A DNA stretch of 64,000 bases from Caldinitratiruptor microaerophilus (GTDB lineage: Bacteria > Bacillota > Sulfobacillia > Symbiobacteriales > ZC4RG38). The DNA lies in the NCBI RefSeq assembly GCF_025999835.1, contig NZ_AP025628.1, positions 1,798,001 to 1,862,000 of the forward strand. Direction: 5' to 3'. A program made the translations under genes and the position numbers. The notes below the pieces were generated by a model. That model searched no databases. It saw nothing but the letters and a program-made list of their open reading frames with translations, and was not told the DNA's origin. Within the stretch, counting starts at the first letter, position 1, and every line of letters begins with the position of its first letter. Below are positions 49,053 to 57,041 of the stretch, piece by piece.

Positions 49053-49927
49053 GACGCGCGCCCCTCTCCGTCGAGGACGACGATGGCTGCCTGGCGCCCA
49101 GCCTGCCCGCGCTGGGCGCGGTGCGAGAAGAAGTCGGCGACGTGGCAGGCGGTGCAGATGCCGGCGACCTGGACCTGCGCCGCCGGCACGCCGCACGCGA
49201 CGACCTGGTCTCGGTTTGCCGCCCACAGGTCGAGCCGCCAGCGCCCCGGCGCCCTGCCGCGACGCAGCCACGAACCGGGTCCCGCACGCACGGCCCCGTC
49301 CTGCCCCTCCTCGAAGGCGGCCACGACGGGCTCGTCCACTTCGTAGCAGCATGGGCCGATCGACGGCCCCACCACGGCCCAGAGATCCCCGGGCCGGCTC
49401 CCGTACTCCGCCGCCAGGGCCCGCACCGCGTGGCCCGCGGCTCCCCGGGCGGTTCCTCGCCAGCCGGCGTGGACCAGGGCCGCGGCCCGCCGCCGGGGAT
49501 CGAAGAGGAAGACCGGGACGCAGTCGGCCGTGGTCACGACGAGCGCGAGCCCCGGGGTCGCGGTCACGAGGGCATCGACCCCGGGCACCAGCCCGCTCCG
49601 GTCGCCCGCCCCGGCGCCGGGCCCCGTGTCGGGCAGGGGGCCGTCGACCCGGGCCACCCGCACCCCGTGCACCAGGCCGGCGACCACGGCCCGCTCCGGC
49701 GGCAGGCCCAGCAGGGCCAGCGCCCGACGGCGGTTCTCGGCCACCCGGCGGGGATCGTCGCCAACGCCGTAGCTCAGGTTGAGGGAGCCCCGCGGCCCCT
49801 CCGTCACCCCACCGTGCCGGGACGTGAAAGCGGTCCGGAGGCCGCCCAACTGCTCCAGGAAGGGGAAGCGCAGCGCCCGGACCGCGCCGGCGTTCAGCCA
49901 CTGCGGAACGGTGCCCACCCCCGGCAC
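49049..49927 (-). CDS. pgeF: Purine nucleoside phosphorylase/laccase-domain protein (YlmD, PgeF)
   Basis: A 292-residue DUF152/laccase-domain protein. The metal-binding His/Cys residues are in TSRHGGVTEG, LVHGVRVARV, TTADCVPVFLFDP, VHAGWRGTARG and SIGPCCYEVDE, with TACHVADFFSHR at the end. Homologues cleave nucleosides with phosphate; in E. coli the protein edits murein precursors. GTG 49927. It opens the ylmD-yggS-sepF-ylmG-divIVA series. Confidence 0.92.
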   Translation of the reverse strand: MPGVGTVPQWLNAGAVRALRFPFLEQLGGLRTAFTSRHGGVTEGPRGSLNLSYGVGDDPRRVAENRRRALALLGLPPERAVVAGLVHGVRVARVDGPLPDTGPGAGAGDRSGLVPGVDALVTATPGLALVVTTADCVPVFLFDPRRRAAALVHAGWRGTARGAAGHAVRALAAEYGSRPGDLWAVVGPSIGPCCYEVDEPVVAAFEEGQDGAVRAGPGSWLRRGRAPGRWRLDLWAANRDQVVACGVPAAQVQVAGICTACHVADFFSHRAQRGQAGRQAAIVVLDGEGRAS

Positions 49928-49981
49928 GCTCTTTCTGGTTTCATCATAGCAAGCGTGCCGGGGGGTGCCAACGCGGCCCCG

Positions 49982-50248
49982 TCAGGCGCCGCCGGCGCCG
50001 CCGGTTCCGTCGGGCCCGTCGTCCCAGTCGACGAGGATGCAGTCCGGCCCGATCCGCACGATGCGGTGCCAGGGGATGACGATGTCCCGCTCGCCGCCGA
50101 GAAGTCCCCAGAGCCGGCTGTGCCCGGGGACGACCAGGGCCGTGATCCGCCCGGTCTTCTCGTCGATCTCCACGTCCACCAGTTCCCCGAGCCGCCGGCC
50201 CGTGCGGATGTTGATGACGTCCTTGCGCAGCTCCGACGCCTTGGCCAC
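49982..50248 (-). CDS. ylmC: PRC-barrel sporulation protein of the YlmC/YmxH family
   Basis: An 88-residue protein with a PRC-barrel: ASELRKDVINIRTGRRLG, VDVEIDEKTGRITALVVPG and IPWHRIVRIGPDCILVD. YlmC and YmxH are small spore-associated proteins of Firmicutes with unknown molecular function. GTG 50248 follows GGGAGGGAG. It lies between spoIIR and pgeF; in Bacillus ylmC lies in the equivalent place between sigG and ylmD. Confidence 0.87.
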   Translation of the reverse strand: MAKASELRKDVINIRTGRRLGELVDVEIDEKTGRITALVVPGHSRLWGLLGGERDIVIPWHRIVRIGPDCILVDWDDGPDGTGGAGGA

Positions 50249-50357
50249 GGGCGCTCCCTCCCCGGCCCCCCGGGTCCCGGCCGTGCAGGGGCCCCTACAG
50301 CATATGCCCGCCTGAGGCCGGCCTGGACGGGAGGCCACGGAGCGCCCGGCCACGGCG

Positions 50358-51176
50358 CTAGCGGAAGACCGCCTGCCCCTGTGCGACCCGGGTGGGCGGC
50401 CAGCGCCGCTCCGAGAACCGCTCGAGCCAGCGCAGGAGCGCCAGGCGCGGGCGGACGGGCAACTCGTCCAGGGTGCGCTCGTCAAGGAGGACCGGCGGCC
50501 CGCCCGCTGCGGCGACCGGTCGCTCGCCCTCCGGGTCGTCCCGGCGGGCCGGGGCGAGCGCGGGGACCGCCGGGCCGGAGCCGTTCGCCGCGGGCGGTGG
50601 CCCGGCCGGCGCGCCGGGATGCTCCTCCACCCGCCCGGTCCACTCCGGGTAGCACAGCATCGGGAACATGACGCACCACCAGTTGCGGCCCTCCCCGCGC
50701 CCGATCACCAGCCGCACGGCAGGGTAGCGCCCGGCCGGCAGGTCCAGGCCGGGGTAGCGGGTGGAGGGGAAGTCGAAGTGGCCGACCTCGAGCCGTACCC
50801 TCTCGGCCGGCCGCCCGGCGGCCGCCAGTTCGCGACGGGCCGCCGCGAGGACCGCGCCCCGGCCCGCCTCGACCGCCTGGGCCGCCTCGGCCGGGGTGGC
50901 CGCCCGGGCCACGAGGGCCCGGAGCACCGGCAGGACGGCGTCCCGGACCCGGAGCTTGACGACCTGGTCTGCCGGCGCGTCGCTGTTGGCGACGACGTGG
51001 AACCGGAGGAGCGAGTCGGGCGTCAGAGGCCGGATGGCGGCCGCCGGGGCCGGGGCAGCAGCGCCTTCCTGGGGGCCCGGCCGGACGGCGTCCCCCCGCC
51101 CTGCCCCGAGGAGTCCGGCTCCCGCCGCCAGGAGCGCGAGCCCTGCTCCGAGCCTGTGCACCGCTTTCGTCCGCAC
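50358..51176 (-). CDS. spoIIR: Stage II sporulation protein R
   Basis: A 272-residue secreted signalling protein made in the forespore that activates the SpoIIGA protease in the mother cell. A signal segment (LGAGLALLAAGAGLLGAG) precedes the conserved core: LLRFHVVANSDAPADQ, VVKLRVRDAVLPVLRA, DFPSTRYPGLDLPAGRYPA and GRGEGRNWWCVMFPMLCY. A Pro/Ala-rich insert (about 185-230) separates the core from the end. GTG 51176 lies 30 nt after sigG, so it probably shares the sigG transcript. In Bacillus spoIIR is elsewhere. Confidence 0.92.
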   Translation of the reverse strand: MRTKAVHRLGAGLALLAAGAGLLGAGRGDAVRPGPQEGAAAPAPAAAIRPLTPDSLLRFHVVANSDAPADQVVKLRVRDAVLPVLRALVARAATPAEAAQAVEAGRGAVLAAARRELAAAGRPAERVRLEVGHFDFPSTRYPGLDLPAGRYPAVRLVIGRGEGRNWWCVMFPMLCYPEWTGRVEEHPGAPAGPPPAANGSGPAVPALAPARRDDPEGERPVAAAGGPPVLLDERTLDELPVRPRLALLRWLERFSERRWPPTRVAQGQAVFR

Positions 51177-51206
51177 CGCCCCCTCGTGCGCGCTCCTGCG
51201 GCGCTG

Positions 51207-51980
51207 TCAGACGTACTTGCGCATGTGACTGAGCGCCGCCTTCTCGAGGCGGGAGACCTGGGCCTGGGAGATGCCGATCTCCTCGGCGACCTCCATCTGG
51301 GTCTTCCCCTCGAAGAACCGCAGAGTGAGGATCAGCCGTTCCCGGTCGCTCAGCCGGCGCAGGGCCTCCCGGATCGCGATGCCCTCGAGCCAGTTGCCGT
51401 CGTGGTCCCTGTCGTCGCTCACCTGGTCCATGACGTAGATGGGGTCGCCCCCGTCATGGTACAGGGGCTCGAACAGGGACACGGGCTCCTGGATCGCGTC
51501 CAGGGCGAAGACGATCTCCTCCACGGGCATCTTGAGCTCGTCGGCGACCTCCTGGACGGTCGGCTCCCGGCCCAGGCGGGCCACCAGGGCATCCCGCACC
51601 TGCAAGGCCTTGTACGCGATGTCTCGCAGCGACCGGCTGACCCGGATCGGGGTGTTGTCCCGGAGGTAGCGGCGGATCTCGCCGATGATCATCGGCACCG
51701 CGTACGTGCTGAAGCGGACGTTCTGCGACAGGTCGAAGTTGTCGATCGCCTTCATGAGGCCGATGCAGCCCACCTGGAAGAGGTCGTCCACGTACTCGCC
51801 GCGGTTGTTGAACCGCTGGATGACGCTCAGCACCAGGCGGAGGTTCCCCCCGATCAGCTCCTCGCGGGCCGTCGGGTCCCCGGCCTGCATCCGCTGGAAC
51901 AGTTCCCGCATCTGGGCGTTGGTGAGAACGGGCAGCTTGGACGTGTTGACTCCGCAAAGCTCAACTTTGTTTACCATCAT
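51207..51980 (-). CDS. sigG: Forespore sigma factor SigG
   Basis: A 257-residue sigma-70 factor for late forespore genes. It matches Bacillus SigG nearly throughout: NKVELCGVNTSKLPVLTN, GNLRLVLSVIQRFNNRGEY, DDLFQVGCIGLMKAIDNFD, FSTYAVPMIIGEIRRYLRD, and region 4 KTQMEVAEEIGISQAQVSRL. ATG 51980 (or 51977) follows GGGGAGAG. Promoter-like GGAATA and GATACTC lie about 107-137 bp upstream. SpoIIR follows on the same strand. Confidence 0.96.
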   Translation of the reverse strand: MMVNKVELCGVNTSKLPVLTNAQMRELFQRMQAGDPTAREELIGGNLRLVLSVIQRFNNRGEYVDDLFQVGCIGLMKAIDNFDLSQNVRFSTYAVPMIIGEIRRYLRDNTPIRVSRSLRDIAYKALQVRDALVARLGREPTVQEVADELKMPVEEIVFALDAIQEPVSLFEPLYHDGGDPIYVMDQVSDDRDHDGNWLEGIAIREALRRLSDRERLILTLRFFEGKTQMEVAEEIGISQAQVSRLEKAALSHMRKYV

Positions 51981-52086
51981 CGGCCCGTTACTCTCCCCGT
52001 CAGGGTCGCAGAACTCCGAACGTCGCCGCGCCCGTTTTCCGGAACTCGTTGGGTCGGCTGCCAGGGATTTTTCCTTGTCCGAACTT

Positions 52087-52117
52087 GAGTATCCCCGCCA
52101 CCCCGTGACCCTATTCC
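52087..52117 (-). promoter_or_regulatory. Candidate sigma-F/sigma-G promoter of sigG-spoIIR
   Basis: On the minus strand GGAATA (52112-52117) and GATACTC (52087-52093) are 18 bp apart. They resemble the forespore consensus (GNATA in the -35 and CATACTA in the -10). Both sigG and spoIIR are forespore genes in Bacillus, which fits. The match is by eye. Confidence 0.45.
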
Positions 52118-52279
52118 GGATGAATGGCATCGAATGCCAGACATCCCGACTCCAACCAGCACAGCGCCGACCGTCGCGGCGGCGGCCACCGGCCAACTTG
52201 GTAAAGCAACTTATTCCGAATAGGAAATTGGCCTGGCCCCGACTGGGGCTCCGGGTTTCGGGTATGATGAGAGGACAGA

Positions 52280-52306
52280 GGCCCCGGCGTGGCCGGGGCT
52301 GCTTTT
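52280..52306 (+). terminator. Terminator-like hairpin in the leader of the FtsH-like gene
   Basis: GGCCCCGGC (52280-52288) pairs with GCCGGGGCT (52292-52300) and is followed by GCTTTT. A TATGAT hexamer lies at 52263-52268, so the hairpin would come very early in a plus-strand transcript. It is 135 bp before the GTG of the protease gene. It could be an attenuator or end a short RNA. Confidence 0.45.
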
Positions 52307-52440
52307 CGCTCTTGTGCCGGCGGCGTGCCGGCGTCCCGCGCGCGATTCGCCGCCCGGCCGGTCGGGGAGCCCCCCGGCGGCCGAACCGGGGCGTGCATTT
52401 GCAACTGGAGAAAATTAAACAAATCAGGTGGTGGAGCGCC

Positions 52441-53994
52441 GTGCAGGTAACCCGCAGTCCCGAGCCGGTGCCCCGCAGGGCCGTCGTCCTGGGGGCGGTC
52501 GGCGCCCTCGCCGCGCTGGCGGGGTCGGTCTTCGCCGGTGCAGCGCCGGTCACCGTTGCCGCCCTGGGTCTCGCCGCCGGCGCGCTCGGTGCCGTGGCGA
52601 TGGCCGCACGAAGACCGCCGCAGGGTTCGTCCGGCCGGGTCCACGTGCTCGGGCGGGGGTCGGCTGCCGAGCGCGCCGAGGCCGCCGAGGCCCACCGGCC
52701 CACGGTGACGTTCGCGGACGTGGCCGGCCTCGACGAGGTACTGGGTGACCTGCGGGAGCTCGTCGACTTCATCCGCAACCGCGACCGGTACCTGGCCCTC
52801 GACGCCCGGCTGCCCCGGGGCGTGCTCCTGTACGGTCCGCCGGGGACGGGCAAGACGCTCATCGCCCGCGCGCTCGCAGGCGAGGCCGGAGCCACGTTCC
52901 GCTACGCGAGCGGCTCGAGCTTCGTGGAGAAGTACGTGGGCGTCGGCGCGCAGCGCATCCGCGAGCTCTTTCAGGACGCCCGCAAGCACGCGCCCGCGGT
53001 CGTCTTCGTCGACGAGATCGACACCATCGGCCGGCGGCGCGGGAGCGCCGAGACGGCGGAGTGGGACTCTGCCCTGAACCAGCTCCTCACCGAGCTGGAC
53101 GGGTTCAACAGCACGGACAACGTGCTGTTCGTCGCCGCGACCAACCGCCGGGAGCTCCTGGACGAGGCCCTCCTGCGGCCGGGGCGGCTCGACCGTCAGA
53201 TCTACATCGGCCTTCCCGACCTGGCCGCCCGGCTCGAGATCCTGCGCACCCACACCCGGCGCAAGCCGCTGGCCCCCGACGTCGACCTGGAGGCGCTGGC
53301 CCGCCGCACTTCGGGCCTCTCCGGCGCCCACCTGGCGGCGATCGTCAACGAGGCCGCCCTGTGCGCCGTCCGGGCCGGCCGGCCGGCGGTGACCGCCCAG
53401 GACCTGGCGACCGCCTTCGACCGGGTGCTGGCCGGGCAGAGCGGCCGCACGTCGGTGCTGAGCGACGAGGAGCGCCGGCTGGTGGCCTACCACGAGGCGG
53501 GACATGCCGTCGCCGGCTGGGTTCTCGGCCAGGGCGCCATCGAGCGGATCAGCCTGCTGCCCCGCTCCCGGGCGCTGGGGTACGTGCTGCAGGTGCCGGA
53601 GGAGCGGGCGCTCGTCACCCGCAGCCAGCTCGAGGCGCGCATCGCGGTGCTGCTCGCCGGGCGGGCGGCGGAGGCCCTCCTCACCGGCGACTTCACCACC
53701 GGGGCGGCGGACGATCTCCAGAAGGTCACCGAGCTTGCCGAGCGGATGGTCTGCCAGTACGGGATGGGGGAGCGCCGGCCGCACCAGGTCATCCGCGAGG
53801 AAGCGCTCGTCCTGTCCGGTCCGGCGGCGGACGAGGTGGATGCGATCGTCCGGCGGGGGTGGGTCCGGGCCCAGGAGATCGTCGGCAGCCACCGCCAGGC
53901 CCTGGCCGCGCTGGCCACGGCCCTGCTGGAGCGGGAGGTCCTCGACCGCGCCGACGTCGAGGCGATCCTGGGCGGCGCCGGCCAGGCGGCCTGA
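52441..53994 (+). CDS. FtsH-like AAA+ zinc metalloprotease, short form
   Basis: A 517-residue membrane protease. Two closely spaced membrane helices (about 14-34 and 38-56) replace the usual FtsH pair with its 70-residue outer domain. Then come the AAA+ module (Walker A YGPPGTGKTLIARAL, Walker B VVFVDEIDTIG, SRH ATNRRELLDEALLRPGRLDR) and the protease domain with HEAGHA near residue 351 and a distal Asp in TTGAADDLQKVTELA. The pore loop reads SFVEKYVGVGA. GTG 52441 follows GGTGGAG. It lies alone on the plus strand between sigE and sigG. A role in sporulation is suggested by context only. Confidence 0.9.
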   Translation: MQVTRSPEPVPRRAVVLGAVGALAALAGSVFAGAAPVTVAALGLAAGALGAVAMAARRPPQGSSGRVHVLGRGSAAERAEAAEAHRPTVTFADVAGLDEVLGDLRELVDFIRNRDRYLALDARLPRGVLLYGPPGTGKTLIARALAGEAGATFRYASGSSFVEKYVGVGAQRIRELFQDARKHAPAVVFVDEIDTIGRRRGSAETAEWDSALNQLLTELDGFNSTDNVLFVAATNRRELLDEALLRPGRLDRQIYIGLPDLAARLEILRTHTRRKPLAPDVDLEALARRTSGLSGAHLAAIVNEAALCAVRAGRPAVTAQDLATAFDRVLAGQSGRTSVLSDEERRLVAYHEAGHAVAGWVLGQGAIERISLLPRSRALGYVLQVPEERALVTRSQLEARIAVLLAGRAAEALLTGDFTTGAADDLQKVTELAERMVCQYGMGERRPHQVIREEALVLSGPAADEVDAIVRRGWVRAQEIVGSHRQALAALATALLEREVLDRADVEAILGGAGQAA

Positions 53995-54023
53995 AGCCCG
54001 CACGACGATCCGGCAGGGGTGGC

Positions 54024-54051
54024 GGGGCCCGGAGGCGATCCTCCGGGCCCC
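54024..54051. terminator. Bidirectional terminator hairpin between the FtsH-like gene and sigE
   Basis: A perfect 12-bp inverted repeat (arms 54024-54035 and 54040-54051, loop CGAT) lies between two convergent genes, 30 nt after one stop and 6 nt after the other. It has no clear U tract in either direction. Confidence 0.6.
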
Positions 54052-54056
54052 GGCCT

Positions 54057-54812
54057 TCACTCCATCCGCGCGATCTCCCGCCGCAGCCGCTTGAAGATGC
54101 GTTTCTCGAGGCGCGAGATGTACGACTGCGAGATCCCGAGGAGGTCGGCCACCTCCTTCTGCGTCCGCTCCCGGCCGTCCTTGAGCCCGAAGCGCAGTTC
54201 CATGATCCGCTTCTCGCGGCCGGTGAGCTTGGCCATCGCCTTCCGGAGGAGGGTGCGCTCCACCTCCTCCTCGAGCCCGCGGTAGATGATGTCGTTCTCG
54301 GTCCCCATCACGTCGGACAGCAGCAGTTCGTTGCCCTCCCAGTCCTTGTTCAGGGGCTCGTCGAAGGAGACCTCCGCCCGGGTGCGGCTCGACCGGCGAA
54401 GGAACATGAGGATCTCGTTCTCGATGCACTTCGACGCATAGGTGGCGAGCTTGATCCGCTTGGAGGGATCGAAGGTCTTCACGGCCTTGATCAGGCCGAT
54501 GGTCCCGATGGATACGAGGTCCTCCACCCAGATCCCGGTGTTGTCGAACTTTCGCGCGATGTACACGACCAGCCGGAGGTTCCGCTCGATCAGGGTGTTC
54601 TTGACCGATTCGTCCCCTGCCTGCAACCTGTCGAGGAGGGACGCCTCCTCCTGCACCGTGAGCGGCGGCGGCAGCGTCTCGCTGGAGCCGATGTAGTCGA
54701 GCGTTTCCGGCGGCACGAGCTCGAGCCACTCGAGAAGTCGTGCCAGCCGGGCCCGGGCCCGCCACAACCCCAGGCGCCACCCGCCCTCAAGCGGCAGTGC
54801 CAGGCCGGTCAC
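54057..54812 (-). CDS. sigE: Pro-sigma-E, mother cell sigma factor
   Basis: A 251-residue sigma factor made as an inactive precursor. The pro-sequence [20 protein letters not shown] precedes region 1.2/2 ([73 protein letters not shown]). Region 4 has [20 protein letters not shown]. SpoIIGA cleaves the pro-sequence after the SpoIIR signal. GTG 54812 overlaps the spoIIGA stop by GTGA, the usual coupled arrangement. Confidence 0.96.
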   Translation of the reverse strand: MTGLALPLEGGWRLGLWRARARLARLLEWLELVPPETLDYIGSSETLPPPLTVQEEASLLDRLQAGDESVKNTLIERNLRLVVYIARKFDNTGIWVEDLVSIGTIGLIKAVKTFDPSKRIKLATYASKCIENEILMFLRRSSRTRAEVSFDEPLNKDWEGNELLLSDVMGTENDIIYRGLEEEVERTLLRKAMAKLTGREKRIMELRFGLKDGRERTQKEVADLLGISQSYISRLEKRIFKRLRREIARME

Positions 54813-55771
54813 GATCGCACCCCCCAGCATCCTCCAGTGGCAGTTCCCAGCCCCGACCCCGTACCGCCCGCGGCCTCGTCCTCCAGCAGCGCGCCGGGCA
54901 CCAGTGCCTGGAACCGGCCCGCGGGGTCCAGCGGTTCCGGCGTCAGCGCCACCAGGGCGGCCCGGCTCCACCCTTGCACCTCGAGGCGGTCGGGACGGAT
55001 GGCGATCAGTAGCCCCGACGGGGTGCCGAGGCTCCGGAACGGAACCAGCCGCACCCGCCTCGCCCAGGCAGCCGGAAGGGCAGCTGCAGCCCCGGCGGGG
55101 TCGTCCAGCGGGTGGACCCGCAAGGCCGGCGGCAGGAGCGGTGCCAGCGCCCGGCGTTCCGCCACCACCACGGGAACGCCGCCGGCGGGGTCGTGCAGCC
55201 GGTTCCCGGTATCCACGAGCGCCCGCACGGTCACCTGCTCCCCTCCGACCGCGACCCGCAGGGCGACGAGGTCGGGCCGGGCCCGCCGCCAGACCCTGGC
55301 CGAGTCCAGGACCAGGCGGCCACCGGCCAGCACCAGCGCTGCCCCCGCCAGGATCAGGGGCGAAGGGGCGAGCGGCACGGAGAAGGCGACGTAGCCCTGC
55401 GCCGCCCTGTACACCGCCACGCCCCGCGGTACCCCGGAACCGAGGAGGACGGCTGCCCCGGCGATCGCGGCGCCCGCGGCGTAGAAGTAGAGGAGCAGGC
55501 GGCCCAGCGAGCGGACGGGGACCGTCCCGCCATACCCCAGGGTCAGGAGCAGGAGGCTGCCCGCCATCCGGGCTCCCCACCCGCGCAGGGCGGCACCTCC
55601 CGGGAAGGCGGCCACGACGTCGGCCAGTGCGCCCGCCGCGGCGGCGGCCAGAAGACGCAAGGGGCGCACCCGGACGCCGGCCATGACGCCTGCCGCCCAC
55701 AGCCAGAGGCCGTCGACGACCAGGGACAGCCCGAACACGACGTCGACGTCGACGACCCGGACGAGCGGCAC
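54809..55771 (-). CDS. spoIIGA: Sigma-E processing peptidase SpoIIGA
   Basis: A 320-residue membrane-embedded aspartic protease that activates pro-sigma-E. The N-terminal half has five predicted helices. The C-terminal cytoplasmic half has the catalytic motif [13 protein letters not shown] (Asp near residue 185), the downstream stretch [18 protein letters not shown], and a dimer fold resembling retroviral proteases. It starts at 55771 with GGAGGGGG upstream. Together with sigE it forms the spoIIG operon. Confidence 0.92.
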   Translation of the reverse strand: MPLVRVVDVDVVFGLSLVVDGLWLWAAGVMAGVRVRPLRLLAAAAAGALADVVAAFPGGAALRGWGARMAGSLLLLTLGYGGTVPVRSLGRLLLYFYAAGAAIAGAAVLLGSGVPRGVAVYRAAQGYVAFSVPLAPSPLILAGAALVLAGGRLVLDSARVWRRARPDLVALRVAVGGEQVTVRALVDTGNRLHDPAGGVPVVVAERRALAPLLPPALRVHPLDDPAGAAAALPAAWARRVRLVPFRSLGTPSGLLIAIRPDRLEVQGWSRAALVALTPEPLDPAGRFQALVPGALLEDEAAGGTGSGLGTATGGCWGVRS

Positions 55772-55830
55772 GCCCCCTTCCCCCTCCCGGGGTAATCCAT
55801 TCTACGCCCCGTCCCCACCGCCCATGCCTC

Positions 55831-55864
55831 ATTTTACAGGCGGGCGGACGCGGAGCCTGTCGAA
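55831..55864 (-). promoter_or_regulatory. Candidate Spo0A-activated spoIIG promoter
   Basis: A perfect Spo0A box, TGTCGAA, lies at 55858-55864 (TTCGACA on the minus strand), 87 bp upstream of spoIIGA. Its minus strand doubles as a -35 (TCGACA). TAAAAT at 55831-55836 is the likely -10, leaving 21 bp between them (22 bp if the -35 is taken as TTCGAC). Bacillus spoIIG is known for a Spo0A box over the -35 and a 22-bp spacer. A second hexamer, TAGAAT, lies nearer the gene. Confidence 0.6.
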
Positions 55865-55879
55865 CCCGCGGACGCGAAA

Positions 55880-55903
55880 GGGCCGGGCCCCGCGGCCCGG
55901 CCC
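55880..55903 (-). terminator. Terminator hairpin after ftsZ
   Basis: GGGCCGGGCC (55880-55889) and GGCCCGGCCC (55894-55903) form a perfect 10-bp stem with a 4-nt loop, followed in the minus direction by TTTCG. It lies 35 nt after the ftsZ stop and before the spoIIG promoter, closing the wall and division operon. Confidence 0.65.
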
Positions 55904-55937
55904 CAGGGTCCGATTCGCGGCGCGCACCCCCCGCCCG

Positions 55938-56993
55938 TCACGACTTGGACCGGCGCAGGAAGGCGGGGATCTCGAGGTCGTCGGTGAAGGGCTTGAGATC
56001 GAGCTCCCGGGCCCCCTGCGGCGCGCCGTTGCGCAGCCGCCGGTCCTGGTCGAACCCGGTGGCGATCACGGTGACCCGGACCTGATCGTGCAGCGACTCG
56101 TCGATCACCGCCCCGAAGATGATGTTCGCCTCCGGATCGGCCGCCTGGCTGATGATCTCGGCGGCCTCGTGGACCTCGTACAGGCTCAGGTCGCTCCCGC
56201 CGGTGATGTTCAGGAGGACGCCCTTGGCCCCTTCGATCGACGTCTCCAGAAGCGGGCTGGAGATGGCCGCCCGGGCCGCTTCGCTCGACCGGTTCTCCCC
56301 GGACGAGACCCCGATGCCCATGAGCGCCGACCCCTGGTCGGACATGATGGTGCGCACGTCGGCGAAGTCCAGGTTGATGAGGCCGGGGGTCGCGATGAGG
56401 TCGGAGATGCCCTGCACGCCCTGGCGCAGCACGTCGTCGGCGATCCGGAAGGCCTCGGTGAGCGAGGTCTTCTTGTCGACCACCTGGAGGAGCCGGTCGT
56501 TGGGAATCGTGATGAGCGTGTCCACCTTGGCCTTGAGGGCAGCGATGCCCTTCTCGGCCACCACCTGGCGCCGCTTGCCCTCGAAGGTGAACGGCCGGGT
56601 GACGACACCGACGGTGAGCGCACCGAGCTCCTTGGCGATCTCCGCGACGATGGGCGCTGCGCCGGTGCCGGTCCCGCCGCCCATGCCCGCGGTGATGAAC
56701 ACCATGTCCGCGCCCTTCAGGGCCTCGGCGAGCTGATCGCGGCTCTCCTCGGCGGCCTTCTCGCCGATCTCCGGGTTGGCCCCGGCGCCCAGCCCCTTCG
56801 TCAGCTTGGCACCGATCTGGATCTTCGACGGCGCCTGGCTCTGGCTGAGCGCCTGCGCGTCGGTGTTCAGGGCGATGAACTCCACGCCCTTGAGGCCCGA
56901 CGCGATCATGCGGTTGACGGCGTTGCTGCCCCCGCCGCCGACCCCGACCACCTTGATGCAGGCAAACTGCGCCTGGTCCGGCTCGTATTCCAT
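55938..56993 (-). CDS. ftsZ: Cell division GTPase FtsZ
   Basis: A 351-residue tubulin homologue that polymerises into the Z ring. GTP-binding motifs are [14 protein letters not shown] near the N-terminus and [14 protein letters not shown] near residue 104. The T7 catalytic loop is [12 protein letters not shown] short linker leads to the C-terminal peptide [12 protein letters not shown] that binds FtsA and SepF. I chose ATG 56993 (MEYEPDQ), with GGGAGG upstream; GTG 56996 is also possible. It lies after ftsA, the usual order. Confidence 0.97.
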   Translation of the reverse strand: MEYEPDQAQFACIKVVGVGGGGSNAVNRMIASGLKGVEFIALNTDAQALSQSQAPSKIQIGAKLTKGLGAGANPEIGEKAAEESRDQLAEALKGADMVFITAGMGGGTGTGAAPIVAEIAKELGALTVGVVTRPFTFEGKRRQVVAEKGIAALKAKVDTLITIPNDRLLQVVDKKTSLTEAFRIADDVLRQGVQGISDLIATPGLINLDFADVRTIMSDQGSALMGIGVSSGENRSSEAARAAISSPLLETSIEGAKGVLLNITGGSDLSLYEVHEAAEIISQAADPEANIIFGAVIDESLHDQVRVTVIATGFDQDRRLRNGAPQGARELDLKPFTDDLEIPAFLRRSKS

Positions 56994-57041
56994 CACGGTC
57001 AAGTTCCTCCCTCGGTCGGGCAGATGGGCCGGGAAGAGACG

